A stretch of DNA of 42,368 bases from Bacteroidota bacterium (lineage in GTDB: Bacteria > Bacteroidota > Bacteroidia > Bacteroidales > JAGNHN01): assembly GCA_022710185.1 (NCBI GenBank), contig JAKLHK010000026.1, positions 1 through 42,368 on the forward strand. The letters are read 5' to 3'. Positions 1-8,836 of the stretch are shown one piece after another. The notes beneath the pieces were generated by a model, which saw only the letters and a program-made list of their open reading frames with translations, was not told the origin of the DNA and searched no databases. Made by a program: the position numbers and the translations under genes. Numbering within the stretch: the first letter of the stretch is position 1; each line of letters begins with the position of its first letter.

Positions 1-716
<716 letters not shown>

Positions 717-740
717 CCTGTTCCAGGGTGTTGCTTGGGC

Positions 741-1208
741 TTAGAAGCGGAAGTGTGAGAAGGCCTTGTTGGCTTCGGCCATGCGGTGGGTATCTTCCTT
801 ACGCTTGAATGCGCCACCTTCTTCCTTGTATGCGGCGAGGATCTCCGAGGCCAGTTTCTGGGCCATGGTCTTCTCGTGACGCTTGCGGGCAAAGGCGATC
901 AGGTTTTTCATGCCGATCGACTGCTTGCGGGAGGGGCGGATCTCGGAGGGGATCTGGAAAGTGGCACCCCCGACGCGACGGCTGCGTACCTCTACGCTGG
1001 GCGTCACGTTGATCAGGGCTTTCTTCCACACCTCGAGCCCTTCCTCTTCCACCTTGTTGTCCACAATGTCAATGGCACCGTAGAAAATGGAATAGGCCAG
1101 GGTCTTCTTACCTTCCAACATCAGGTTGTTCACGAACTTGGTGACCAGGGGGTCGTTGAACCTGGGATCCGGAAGGATGATGCGTTTCTTTGGCTTGGTC
1201 TTCCTCAT
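741..1208 (-). CDS. rpsG: 30S ribosomal protein S7
   Basis: S7 nucleates assembly of the 30S head by binding the 3' major domain of 16S rRNA. The 155-residue product has the family's usual length and recognisable blocks: the basic N-terminus [26 protein letters not shown], the [17 protein letters not shown] strand pair, and a C-terminal helix ending in FSHFRF. It lies between rpsL (39 bases upstream) and fusA (24 bases downstream) on the same strand, so the three are almost certainly cotranscribed. In Enterobacteria S7 represses its own operon by binding the rpsL-rpsG gap; the short gap here shows no obvious equivalent structure. The ATG at 1208-1206 is the only sensible start. Confidence 0.98.
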   Translation of the reverse strand: MRKTKPKKRIILPDPRFNDPLVTKFVNNLMLEGKKTLAYSIFYGAIDIVDNKVEEEGLEVWKKALINVTPSVEVRSRRVGGATFQIPSEIRPSRKQSIGMKNLIAFARKRHEKTMAQKLASEILAAYKEEGGAFKRKEDTHRMAEANKAFSHFRF

Positions 1209-1247
1209 TATGATAGCCTTTAAAGTCCTTGACTATATATAAAGGTG

Positions 1248-1652
1248 TTACTTCTTCTTGGTCTTGGCTGCGACCTGGCCGGGCTTGGGCCTTTTGGTGC
1301 CGTACTTGGAGCGGCGCTGGTTGCGGCCGTCGACGCCCGAAGTATCAAGGGCGCCGCGAATGATGTGGTAACGCACACCGGGAAGGTCCTTCACCCTGCC
1401 ACCGCGGATCATCACGATGGAGTGTTCCTGCAGGTTGTGGCCTTCGCCGGGAATGTAGGCGTTCACCTCCTTCTGGTTGGTCAGCCTTACCCTGGCCACC
1501 TTCCGCATGGCGGAGTTCGGCTTCTTGGGCGTGGTGGTGTAAACCCTGACGCATACGCCGCGGCGCTGCGGGCAGGAATCCAGGGCAGGAGACTTGCTCT
1601 TATCTACCAGCTTGCTTCTTCCTTTACGGACTAACTGTTGGATCGTTGGCAT
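1248..1652 (-). CDS. rpsL: 30S ribosomal protein S12
   Basis: S12 sits at the decoding centre and affects accuracy. The product is 134 residues, close to the family norm, beginning [12 protein letters not shown]. It contains the conserved [20 protein letters not shown] segment in shortened loop form, then [10 protein letters not shown] and the [10 protein letters not shown] block. The lysine in TTTPKKPNS, corresponding to the streptomycin-sensitivity Lys43 of E. coli, is retained, as is the lysine in RVKDLPG, so no classical streptomycin-resistance substitution is visible. It is the first gene of the leftward str operon. A good Bacteroidetes-type promoter lies about 50 bases upstream (1733-1703). 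Confidence 0.98.
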   Translation of the reverse strand: MPTIQQLVRKGRSKLVDKSKSPALDSCPQRRGVCVRVYTTTPKKPNSAMRKVARVRLTNQKEVNAYIPGEGHNLQEHSIVMIRGGRVKDLPGVRYHIIRGALDTSGVDGRNQRRSKYGTKRPKPGQVAAKTKKK

Positions 1653-1702
1653 ATCAAGACGTTTAATTACAACGATATAGCACCATTCAATTTTTGGGAG
1701 TG

Positions 1703-1733
1703 CAAAGGTACGCGATTATTTCTAATTACCAAG
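1703..1733 (-). promoter_or_regulatory. Promoter of rpsL-rpsG-fusA
   Basis: On the minus strand a perfect -7 element TACCTTTG occupies 1710-1703. A TTG-containing -33-like element (CTTGG) lies around 1733-1729, about 20 bases upstream. This matches the Bacteroidetes consensus TTTG-N19/20-TAnnTTTG and would give a leader of roughly 45 bases before the rpsL ATG. Confidence 0.65.
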
Positions 1734-1750
1734 CCTTTCCTCCCTGTTCT

Positions 1751-1956
1751 GAGGCAAATTTCATTGCCTCCCTGCAGAGGGACCTGGTCCTGAACCATCG
1801 AAAAACCGGGGAGAGATAATAATCAGGTCTTACGGGCGGCTGAGACTGCCGTTAAGCCCGTGATCCTGAGAAACCTATATCGTCTCCACTTATCAGGTTT
1901 CCCGCTTCCGGAACCATTTGGTCCCTGCTACGTGCGCTAGATTCTGTAATTTAGCG
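1751..1956 (-). ncRNA. Candidate structured RNA or long str-operon leader
   Basis: This gene-free stretch is densely self-complementary. A 9-bp hairpin (one wobble on the plus strand) spans 1935-1956 with loop CTGT. A long imperfect rod spans 1774-1928, with pairs 1778-1784/1920-1926, 1806-1809/1908-1911, 1810-1814/1883-1887, 1823-1827/1865-1869, 1832-1837/1856-1861 and 1838-1840/1848-1850. A perfect 7-bp hairpin spans 1751-1770. A minus-strand promoter-like sequence (1991-1961) would start a transcript just at the first hairpin. The length (about 200 bases) and bubble-containing rod recall 6S RNA, but no family signature was recognised. It may instead be a structured 5' leader of rpsL. The strand is supported by the promoter only; the wobble in the end hairpin favours the plus strand. 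Confidence 0.45.
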
Positions 1957-1960
1957 GGTG

Positions 1961-1991
1961 CAAAGGTATAACAATTTTTCAATTGAAGAAA
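1961..1991 (-). promoter_or_regulatory. Second minus-strand promoter upstream of the str operon
   Basis: The minus strand reads TTTC at 1991-1988, then 19 bases, then a perfect TACCTTTG at 1968-1961. One mismatch separates this from the Bacteroidetes consensus. Transcription would start near 1955 and run into the structured stretch 1956-1751 and possibly on into rpsL. The element overlaps the start of the divergent helicase gene. Confidence 0.5.
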
Positions 1992-4280
1992 GATTTCCTC
2001 AAAGATTTGAATGAAGCCCAGCAACTTGCGGTGAAGCATACCGAAGGGGCCGTCATGGTCGTGGCCGGAGCCGGCTCCGGCAAGACCCGCGTGCTCACCT
2101 ACCGCGTAGCTTGGCTCATCAACCAGGGCGTCGACCCCTTCAATATCCTGGCCCTGACCTTCACCAACAAGGCCGCCCGGGAAATGAAGGAACGCATCGC
2201 CTCCCTGATGGACCCCTCCTCTGCCAAAGCCGTATGGATGGGCACCTTCCACTCCGTGTTCGCCCGCATCCTGCGTGCCGAAGCCCACCGCCTGGGATAC
2301 CCCTCCAACTACACCATATACGATACCGACGACTCCAAGAGCCTCATCCGCACCATCATCAAGGAAAAAGGCCTCGATAAGCAGCTCTACCCCGCCGGAT
2401 ACGTACTATCCCGCATCTCCGCCGCCAAGACCAGCATGATCTCCCCCCAGGAATACAACGTCAATGCCGAGATCGTGGCCCAGGACAAAGCCAGTGGCAA
2501 ACCCCTGGTCGGCGAATTGTACAGCGCCTATGCCTCCCGATGCAAACGCGCCGGGGCCATGGACTTCGACGACCTGCTCTGCAACACCCATATCCTCTTT
2601 GAACAGTTCCCCGAAGTGCTCTACCGCTACCAGCAGCAGTTCACCCACATACTGGTGGACGAATACCAGGACACCAATCATGTGCAGTACCTTATCGTAA
2701 AGAGCCTGGCCGCCAACAACGAAAACCTGTGCGTGGTCGGCGATGACGCCCAGAGCATTTATGCCTTCCGTGGCGCCAACATCCAGAACATCCTCAACTT
2801 CCGGCGTGACTACCCCGACCATACCGTATACAAACTGGAGCAGAACTACCGCTCAACCGGCACCATAGTTCAGGCGGCCAACGGAGTGATCGCGCGTAAC
2901 CGCGACCAAATCAAGAAGACGATCTGGACGGCCAACGAGGCCGGCCCCCTGATCCGGCTGCAGAAGGCGGCCTCCGATAACGAGGAAGGCAGCCTGGTGG
3001 CCAACCGCATCTTCGAGCTGCGGATGAACCTGCACGAACCGGCCAACGCCTTCGCCGTGCTCTATCGTACCAATGCCCAGTCGCGCGCCATTGAAGAAGC
3101 CCTCCGGCGCCTCAACATCCCCTACCGCATCTTTGGAGGACTATCTTTCTACAGCCGCAAGGAGATCAAGGACATCCTGGCCTATTTCAGGCTCATCATC
3201 AACCCCAGCGACGAAGAAGCGATCAAACGCATCATCAATTATCCCGCCCGGGGCATAGGCGATACCACACTCAACAAGATCATCGTGGCGGCCGACCAAC
3301 GGCGGCTGAGCCTTTGGCAGGCCATGGAAATGCTGGAGGAGGACAACCTGGGTATCAATACCGGCACCCGGGCCAGGATACGTGAATTCCTCGACCTCAT
3401 CGGCCGCTTCCGGGTGGAGCTGCGGCAAAAGGACGCCTTTGTGCTGGCGCGGCAGGTGATTAGTGCTACCGGCATTATGAAGGAAATGGAGAACGATGAC
3501 AGCTTCGAGGGGGAGGCCCGGCTGGAGAATATCGAGGAGCTCCTGAATGCCATCAGTGACTTCGCGGGTCGGGAACGCGAGGGGGCCGACGTCATCGGTC
3601 AGGAAGAAGCACCCCTCCCGTTGTTCCGGACCCTGGAGGAGTTCATGACCGAAGTGTCCCTCATCACCGATGCCGATACCGAGAACAAGGAGGATAAGGA
3701 ATACGTCTCCCTCATGACTATCCATGCCGCCAAGGGCCTGGAGTTTCCCCATGTATTCGTGGTGGGGCTGGAGGAGAACCTCTTTCCCAACATCATGAGT
3801 ATTGGTACCCGTGCGGAACTGGAAGAAGAACGACGGCTCTTCTATGTAGCCATCACCCGCGCCATGAAGAGCGTTCACCTGAGTTTTGCCGAAACCCGCT
3901 ACCGTTGGGGCAGCCTGACTTTCTGCGAGCCCAGCCGATTCATCGACGATGTAGACCAGCGCTTCATCGAGCTCCCCCAAAAAGCCGCTGTACCCCCCTC
4001 GGGCATGGGCCCCGGATCCACGTCCCTGCCTTCTCGGCTGAACCTCAACAAGAAGAACTACCGTAAGCTTAGTTCCGTGGGGACGAATGCCCCTCCGGCT
4101 GCGGCATCGAGGGAAGACGACATCATCCCCGGCCTGCAGGTGGAACACGACGCCTTCGGAATGGGCAAGGTGCTGAGCGTTGAAGGAAGCGGCCCCAACC
4201 GCAAGGCTACCGTATTCTTCCCCGGTGTGGGACAGAAACAGTTGCTGCTGCGTTTCGCCAGGCTCCGTATTGTGGAATAG
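1983..4280 (+). CDS. uvrD: UvrD/PcrA-family superfamily 1A DNA helicase
   Basis: This is a 3'-5' DNA helicase of the UvrD/PcrA/Rep family, acting in excision repair and clearance of replication blocks. The 765-residue product has all SF1 motifs: Q-motif LNEAQQLAV, motif I AGAGSGKT (28-35), Ia TFTNKAAREMKER, II DEYQDT (about 226-231), III VGDDAQSIYAFRGA, IV EQNYRST, V IHAAKGLEFPHVFVVGLEENLFP (split around the TIHAAKG core), and VI RRLFYVAITRA. The last 60 residues form the Tudor-like C-terminal domain typical of PcrA/UvrD. The start is taken as TTG at 1983, because the next in-frame ATG would remove the Q-motif and the frame closes at 1947 upstream. No Shine-Dalgarno sequence is evident. A weak -7-like TAATTTAG lies at 1947-1954. 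Confidence 0.93.
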   Translation: MKKDFLKDLNEAQQLAVKHTEGAVMVVAGAGSGKTRVLTYRVAWLINQGVDPFNILALTFTNKAAREMKERIASLMDPSSAKAVWMGTFHSVFARILRAEAHRLGYPSNYTIYDTDDSKSLIRTIIKEKGLDKQLYPAGYVLSRISAAKTSMISPQEYNVNAEIVAQDKASGKPLVGELYSAYASRCKRAGAMDFDDLLCNTHILFEQFPEVLYRYQQQFTHILVDEYQDTNHVQYLIVKSLAANNENLCVVGDDAQSIYAFRGANIQNILNFRRDYPDHTVYKLEQNYRSTGTIVQAANGVIARNRDQIKKTIWTANEAGPLIRLQKAASDNEEGSLVANRIFELRMNLHEPANAFAVLYRTNAQSRAIEEALRRLNIPYRIFGGLSFYSRKEIKDILAYFRLIINPSDEEAIKRIINYPARGIGDTTLNKIIVAADQRRLSLWQAMEMLEEDNLGINTGTRARIREFLDLIGRFRVELRQKDAFVLARQVISATGIMKEMENDDSFEGEARLENIEELLNAISDFAGREREGADVIGQEEAPLPLFRTLEEFMTEVSLITDADTENKEDKEYVSLMTIHAAKGLEFPHVFVVGLEENLFPNIMSIGTRAELEEERRLFYVAITRAMKSVHLSFAETRYRWGSLTFCEPSRFIDDVDQRFIELPQKAAVPPSGMGPGSTSLPSRLNLNKKNYRKLSSVGTNAPPAAASREDDIIPGLQVEHDAFGMGKVLSVEGSGPNRKATVFFPGVGQKQLLLRFARLRIVE

Positions 4281-4315
4281 CCCGGCAGGATCACCACCAT
4301 CACCCGATCTTTCGC

Positions 4316-4323
4316 TATCTTTG
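4316..4323 (+). promoter_or_regulatory. Promoter -7 element for the DUF4290-murA operon
   Basis: TATCTTTG is a perfect match to the Bacteroidetes -7 consensus TAnnTTTG. It lies about 88 bases upstream of the DUF4290 start and 36 bases after the helicase stop. No good TTTG -33 element is found at the expected distance. Confidence 0.55.
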
Positions 4324-4410
4324 CACAAGAAAACCATCTGGAAGTCCGTTACCTGAGACCGGCTTCACACCGCCCCCGGGGGGCAATCATCAAACTTCAT
4401 AACCCAGACC

Positions 4411-5073
4411 ATGAACGGGGAACTCGAATACAATACCACGCGGGAAAAGATGCTGATCCCGGAATACGGCCGCAACGTCCAGAAGATGATACAATACATC
4501 CGGACCGTGGATGACCGCGAAAAACGGACCCGCCTTGCCCATGCCGTGGTGAGCATCATGGGACAGCTCAACCCTGCCCAGAAGGATGCCGGGGATTTCC
4601 AGCAGAAACTCTGGGACCACCTTCATATCATTTCCGGCTTCGACCTGGATATCGACAGTCCCTACCCCAAGCCGGCCGCCTCGGCCCTTGAGGCCCGCCC
4701 CGACCCCATTCCTTATGCCACAGGTGGCATCCGATACTCGCATTATGGTAAGCATATCCAGGGCATCATAGATAAAGTGGTTGAACTGGAAGAAGGAGAG
4801 GACAAGCAGGTTCTGATCCGGGTGATTGCCAACCACCTGAAGAAGAGTTACCTGACCTGGAACCGGGATTCAGTGACCGATGAGTTGATCGCCCGTCACC
4901 TCTACGAGCTCTCCCATGGAAAGATGGAACTCGGTGAAGAGATCAAGCTGATGAATACCACCGACATACTGCAGCGGAACGCCTTGCCTCCCCAGCCCCA
5001 GAAGAAGAAGTACGGCAAGGACAACCGCAAGGCCGGCAACGCCAAGCAGAAGCGGCCCCACCGTAACATGTAA
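4411..5073 (+). CDS. DUF4290 family protein
   Basis: The 220-residue product matches DUF4290, a Bacteroidetes-specific family of unknown function that usually sits directly upstream of murA, as here (8-base gap). Recognisable segments are YNTTREKMLIPEYGRNVQ near the start, LWDHLHIISGFDLDIDSPYP around residues 67-86, and IANHLKKSYLTWNRDSV near 140. The sequence is soluble-looking, alpha-helical and acidic in the middle. It ends in a strongly basic low-complexity tail (KKKYGKDNRKAGNAKQKRPH), which suggests binding to nucleic acid or another polyanion; that is inference only. There is no signal peptide. A role related to cell-wall synthesis is suggested only by the conserved neighbourhood. Confidence 0.85.
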   Translation: MNGELEYNTTREKMLIPEYGRNVQKMIQYIRTVDDREKRTRLAHAVVSIMGQLNPAQKDAGDFQQKLWDHLHIISGFDLDIDSPYPKPAASALEARPDPIPYATGGIRYSHYGKHIQGIIDKVVELEEGEDKQVLIRVIANHLKKSYLTWNRDSVTDELIARHLYELSHGKMELGEEIKLMNTTDILQRNALPPQPQKKKYGKDNRKAGNAKQKRPHRNM

Positions 5074-5081
5074 CCCGCGTC

Positions 5082-6389
5082 ATGAGCTCATTTCTCATAC
5101 AGGGAGGCCGGCGCCTCGAAGGCAGGATCAGGCCGCAGGGCGCAAAGAACGAGGCCCTGCAGATCATCTGTGCGGTGCTCCTGAGCCCCGAACCCATCAC
5201 CATTTCCAATATCCCGGACATACGGGATGTTAATTTCCTGATCTCCATTCTGGAAGATATGGGGGTCGGGGTCCATCGCCCTGAGCCCGGGACCTGCGTG
5301 TTCCGTGCCGCCGAGATCGACCTGGACTACCTCGACAGCCCAGAGTTCTTCCTTAAGGCAGCTTCCCTGCGGGGTTCCATTATGATGCTGGGCCCTCTGC
5401 TGGCCCGTTTCGGGAAAGGATTGATCCCTCAACCCGGAGGCGACAAGATCGGACGCAGGAGGCTCGACACCCACTTCATCGGGCTGCAGAAACTGGGCGC
5501 CGACTTCCACTACGATGCAGATAGGAAGGGATTCGCCGTAAGCTCTCCCGGGCTGCGCGGCACCTACATCCATCTGGAAGAAGCCTCGGTGACCGGAACC
5601 GCCAACGTCCTGATGGCCGCTGTGCTTGCCCAGGGGACGACGACTATCTTCAACGCCGCCTGCGAGCCATACCTGGTCCAGCTCTGCCGCATGCTCAACC
5701 GCATGGGCGCTCGTATCGGCGGAGTAGGCTCCAACCTCCTCACCGTGGAAGGGGTGACCTCCCTGGGCGGTACCACACACCGTATGCAGTCCGACATGAT
5801 AGAGGTGGGCAGCTTCATCGGGCTGGCAGCCATGACCCAGAGCGACATTACCCTGAGCGATGTGCATGCGGAGGACCTCGGCATCATTCCGGAGACCTTC
5901 CGGAAACTTGGGATACAGCTGGAGTTCCAGGGCAGCGACCTCCGCATCCCTCCCCAGGACTGCTATGAGATCGACACTTTCATGGATGGGTCCATCCTGA
6001 CCATCGCCGATGCGCCCTGGCCAGGTTTCACCCCCGACCTCATCAGCATTGTACTGGTCACCGCCACCCAGGCCCGGGGCAGCGTGCTCATCCATCAGAA
6101 GATGTTCGAAAGCCGCTTGTTCTTCGTCGACAAACTCATCGACATGGGAGCACAGATCATCCTCTGCGACCCCCACCGCGCCACCGTGATCGGCCTGGAA
6201 AGAAAACACCCGCTCAAAGGTATCCGTATGACCTCCCCCGACATCCGTGCCGGGGTGGCTCTGCTGATCGCGGCCTTGTCAGCCGAAGGCACCAGTGTCA
6301 TCGATAATATCGAGCAGATCGACCGGGGGTACCAGTACATCGACCAGCGGCTCAATGCCATCGGCGCCAATATCGAAAGAAAAATCTGA
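5082..6389 (+). CDS. murA: UDP-N-acetylglucosamine 1-carboxyvinyltransferase (MurA)
   Basis: MurA transfers enolpyruvate from PEP to UDP-GlcNAc, the first committed step of peptidoglycan synthesis, in the cytoplasm. The 435-residue protein spans the full EPSP-synthase-like fold. GAKNEAL (residues 20-26) carries the Lys-Asn pair that contacts substrate, and SLRGSI with GPLLARFG follows. The catalytic loop reads PGGDKIGRRRLDTH (118-131). The position of E. coli Cys115 is Asp121 here. This Asp form is known from Mycobacterium and Chlamydia MurA, where it remains active and gives intrinsic fosfomycin resistance; this protein is expected to behave alike. The ATG at 5082 follows the DUF4290 stop by 8 bases, suggesting cotranscription. 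Confidence 0.96.
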   Translation: MSSFLIQGGRRLEGRIRPQGAKNEALQIICAVLLSPEPITISNIPDIRDVNFLISILEDMGVGVHRPEPGTCVFRAAEIDLDYLDSPEFFLKAASLRGSIMMLGPLLARFGKGLIPQPGGDKIGRRRLDTHFIGLQKLGADFHYDADRKGFAVSSPGLRGTYIHLEEASVTGTANVLMAAVLAQGTTTIFNAACEPYLVQLCRMLNRMGARIGGVGSNLLTVEGVTSLGGTTHRMQSDMIEVGSFIGLAAMTQSDITLSDVHAEDLGIIPETFRKLGIQLEFQGSDLRIPPQDCYEIDTFMDGSILTIADAPWPGFTPDLISIVLVTATQARGSVLIHQKMFESRLFFVDKLIDMGAQIILCDPHRATVIGLERKHPLKGIRMTSPDIRAGVALLIAALSAEGTSVIDNIEQIDRGYQYIDQRLNAIGANIERKI

Positions 6390-6414
6390 TAATCAAATCA
6401 ATACCTAAACAACT

Positions 6415-6945
6415 ATGTACAGAACACTGCGCATTGCGGCGGTGATATGCTTCCTTGGCATTCCCCTATTCCCCTCATCTCATCCCTCGACCCCTCCGCC
6501 CCCCGGTATAGGAGATATTGCACCTGACATCTCTGGTACTGATCCCGAGGGCAAGACCTATCAGCTCAGCGACCTCAAGGGCTATTACGTCCTGATCGAT
6601 TTCTGGGCCTCCTGGTGCGGCCCCTGCCGCAAGGAGAACCCCAATGTAGTGAGCGCCTGGGAGAAGTACCATAAGAGCAAGTTCAAGGACAGCAAGGGAT
6701 TCCGGATCTTCAGCGTATCCCTGGACAATTCCCGGGATCGCTGGGTGCAGGCGATTGCCGCTGACAACCTCAGCTGGAAAGAGCACATCAGCGACCTCCA
6801 GGGCTGGAAATCGGCCGCCGCCCGGGTATACGGAGTCAACAGTATCCCTGACAATTTCCTGGTAGGACCCGACGGCACCATCCTGGCCCGCCGTCTGCGC
6901 GGCATCAACCTTCACTACGAGTTGGAAAAGTTTGTGAAGGATTGA
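6415..6945 (+). CDS. TlpA/ResA-like secreted thioredoxin-fold protein
   Basis: The product is a 176-residue extracytoplasmic thiol-disulfide oxidoreductase. Residues 1-20 form a signal peptide-like hydrophobic segment and a proline-rich linker follows (SSHPSTPPPPG). The thioredoxin domain has the active site FWASWCGPCRKENP with Cys68 and Cys71. The AhpC/TSA-like insertion SVSLDNSRDRWVQAI and the cis-proline region NSIPDNFLVGPDG are present. This arrangement is typical of Bacteroidetes TlpA-like proteins that reduce disulfides in the periplasm, for example during cytochrome c maturation or stress. No Cys near the signal end suggests a lipoprotein. It lies 25 bases after murA and may be part of the same transcript. 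The substrate is unknown. Confidence 0.87.
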   Translation: MYRTLRIAAVICFLGIPLFPSSHPSTPPPPGIGDIAPDISGTDPEGKTYQLSDLKGYYVLIDFWASWCGPCRKENPNVVSAWEKYHKSKFKDSKGFRIFSVSLDNSRDRWVQAIAADNLSWKEHISDLQGWKSAAARVYGVNSIPDNFLVGPDGTILARRLRGINLHYELEKFVKD

Positions 6946-6993
6946 GCCCTGAGCTCGGTCTTCGTAATCCTCCGGCAAGTGAATACTCCCTTC

Positions 6994-7025
6994 CTGCCAT
7001 TCTGACACCTTCAAAACGCTGGCAG
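6994..7025 (+). promoter_or_regulatory. Inverted repeat upstream of grpE, possible heat-shock operator
   Basis: CTGCCA at 6994-6999 is mirrored by TGGCAG at 7020-7025, with CTGACA just inside. It lies 50-80 bases upstream of the grpE start, in the only sizeable gap of this gene row, so it could be a control element for grpE-dnaJ. It is not a CIRCE element. The repeat is short and could be chance. Confidence 0.25.
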
Positions 7026-7076
7026 GCCTTTTGATTGAGCGGTACGGCAGGATTGCCTGAACAGAACATTACCGCT

Positions 7077-7658
7077 ATGTCAGATAAAGAACCGTTGTTG
7101 AATGAAGAGGTTCCCGTGACCGGACAGGAGAACCCGGCCGGGGATGCGGCAGGGGCCGCTGAGCCCAGGAACCGCAAGAAATCCAGGGCGGGCAGGGACA
7201 CCCATGCAGAGGAATTACATCAGCTGCAAGAAGAGAATGCGGCCCTGAACGATAAGTTCCTCCGCCTGTACTCCGATTTCGAGAATTACCGCAAACGCAC
7301 CACCCGGGAGAGGCTGGATATGTTGAAAACGGCCTCCGAGGAGGTTATCCTTGCACTCCTCCCGGTGCTGGACGACTTTGACCGGGCCCTGAAGACCCTG
7401 GGAGCAGCCCAGGCTGACGATCCCATGCTGGAAGGCGTCCTGCTGATTCACAGCAAGTTCAGCAACATCCTTGCCCAGAAAGGCCTGCAGCCCATCGAAG
7501 CTATGGGACAAGTCTTTGATACCGATTACCATGAAGCCATCACACACATCCCTGCCCCAAGCGAAGAAATGCGGTCGAAAGTGATCGACGTGACTGAGAA
7601 GGGCTATATGCTCGGGGGAAAAGTGATCCGCTACGCCAAAGTGGTCGTAGGGTCCTGA
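7077..7658 (+). CDS. grpE: Nucleotide exchange factor GrpE
   Basis: GrpE releases ADP from DnaK and acts as a thermosensor in the Hsp70 cycle. With the ATG at 7077 the product has 193 residues. An acidic, disordered N-terminus leads into a long coiled-coil helix (AEELHQLQEENAALNDKFLR), then DFENYRKRTTRE and LLPVLDDFDRAL. The C-terminal beta domain contains FDTDYHEAITHIP and GYMLGGKVIRYAKVVV, which match the family signature. A TTG 42 bases upstream would add 14 residues not expected in GrpE, so ATG is preferred. dnaJ follows after 21 bases; dnaK is not in the window, as is common in this phylum. Confidence 0.96.
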   Translation: MSDKEPLLNEEVPVTGQENPAGDAAGAAEPRNRKKSRAGRDTHAEELHQLQEENAALNDKFLRLYSDFENYRKRTTRERLDMLKTASEEVILALLPVLDDFDRALKTLGAAQADDPMLEGVLLIHSKFSNILAQKGLQPIEAMGQVFDTDYHEAITHIPAPSEEMRSKVIDVTEKGYMLGGKVIRYAKVVVGS

Positions 7659-7679
7659 AAAGTATAGAACCAGCTGCCG

Positions 7680-8825
7680 ATGGCAAAACGAGACTATTAT
7701 GATATCCTGGGCGTAGAACGCAATGCTGCGGATGCCGACATCAAGAAGGCATACCGCAAGATGGCGTTGAAGTACCACCCTGACAAGAACCCCGACGACC
7801 ATACGGCAGAGGACAAGTTCAAGGAGGCTGCCGAGGCCTATGAAGTGCTCAGCGACCAGGAGAAGCGCCGCAGATATGATCAGTATGGGCACGCCGGCAT
7901 GGGTGGTGCCAACGGGGGCGGATTCAGCGGCGGCATGAGCATGGAAGACATTTTCAGCCAGTTCGGCGACATCTTCGGCGGCGCCTTCGGGGGCTTCGGG
8001 GCTTCGCAGGCTGGCCAACGCCGACGCCAGTCCAACCGGGGCACCAATCTGAGGGTTAAGGTCAGGCTCACCCTGGAGGAGATCGCTACCGGGGTTGAGA
8101 AAAAGATCAAGCTGAAGAAATACGTCCCTTGCCAGGATTGCAGAGGCAATGGTGCGGCCCATGGAAACGCATACCAGACGTGCTCGATGTGCCGGGGCAG
8201 CGGGCATGTGACCCGCGTCACCTCCACCTTCCTCGGCCAGATGCAAACCACATCCACCTGTCCGCAGTGTGGAGGGGAAGGACAGATGATCACGGAAAAA
8301 TGTTCCACCTGCGCCGGACATGGCGTGGTACAGGGCGAAGAAGTGGTGAGCATACGCGTACCGGCCGGCGTGGCCGAAGGCATGCAGCTCTCGCTCAACG
8401 GCAAAGGCAACGCAGCCGCCAGGGGAGGCATCCCCGGCGACCTCATCGTGGTGATTGAGGAGGAACCCCATGCTGAGTTCGAACGCGATGGCAACCACCT
8501 GCACTACGATCTTTACCTGAACATTGCCGATGCGGCCATGGGAACAACGGTCGACATCCCCACACTGGAAGGCAAGGCCAAGGTAAAAATAGCCCCCGGC
8601 ACCCAGGGTGGTCGCATCCTTCGCCTCAAGGGCAAAGGGCTAACCTCCGTCGAAGGCTACGGGCAGGGTGACCTTCTGGTCACGGTAAACGTATGGACCC
8701 CCCGCAACCTCACATCTGAGGAAAAGGAAATCCTCGAGAAGCTCAGGACATCTGAAAATTTCAACCCACAGCCAGGAGGGCGCGACAAAAGCTTCTTCTC
8801 CCGTATGCGGGAATTCTTCCAATAA
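7680..8825 (+). CDS. dnaJ: Chaperone protein DnaJ
   Basis: DnaJ is the Hsp40 cochaperone that delivers clients to DnaK and stimulates its ATPase. The 381-residue protein is a class I DnaJ. The J-domain (1-70) carries HPD at 33-35, and a Gly/Phe-rich linker follows ([11 protein letters not shown] and similar). The zinc domain begins near 150 with four CxxCxGxG repeats ([32 protein letters not shown]), all complete. The C-terminal substrate-binding domains include [12 protein letters not shown] and [10 protein letters not shown]. It starts 21 bases after grpE and ends 11 bases before an ABC transporter gene, so translation is probably tightly linked along this row. Confidence 0.98.
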   Translation: MAKRDYYDILGVERNAADADIKKAYRKMALKYHPDKNPDDHTAEDKFKEAAEAYEVLSDQEKRRRYDQYGHAGMGGANGGGFSGGMSMEDIFSQFGDIFGGAFGGFGASQAGQRRRQSNRGTNLRVKVRLTLEEIATGVEKKIKLKKYVPCQDCRGNGAAHGNAYQTCSMCRGSGHVTRVTSTFLGQMQTTSTCPQCGGEGQMITEKCSTCAGHGVVQGEEVVSIRVPAGVAEGMQLSLNGKGNAAARGGIPGDLIVVIEEEPHAEFERDGNHLHYDLYLNIADAAMGTTVDIPTLEGKAKVKIAPGTQGGRILRLKGKGLTSVEGYGQGDLLVTVNVWTPRNLTSEEKEILEKLRTSENFNPQPGGRDKSFFSRMREFFQ

Positions 8826-8836
8826 CATCTCCCCAC

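Noticed and set aside
1807..1890. GGCTGAGA motif suggesting a TPP riboswitch
   Set aside because: The required downstream blocks of the TPP aptamer are missing and no thiamine gene follows.
3141..4337. Minus-strand open frame of 398 codons
   Set aside because: It is opposite conserved motifs V and VI of the UvrD helicase.
7215..8504. Minus-strand open frame of 429 codons
   Set aside because: It is opposite grpE and dnaJ, both certain; no recognisable domain.
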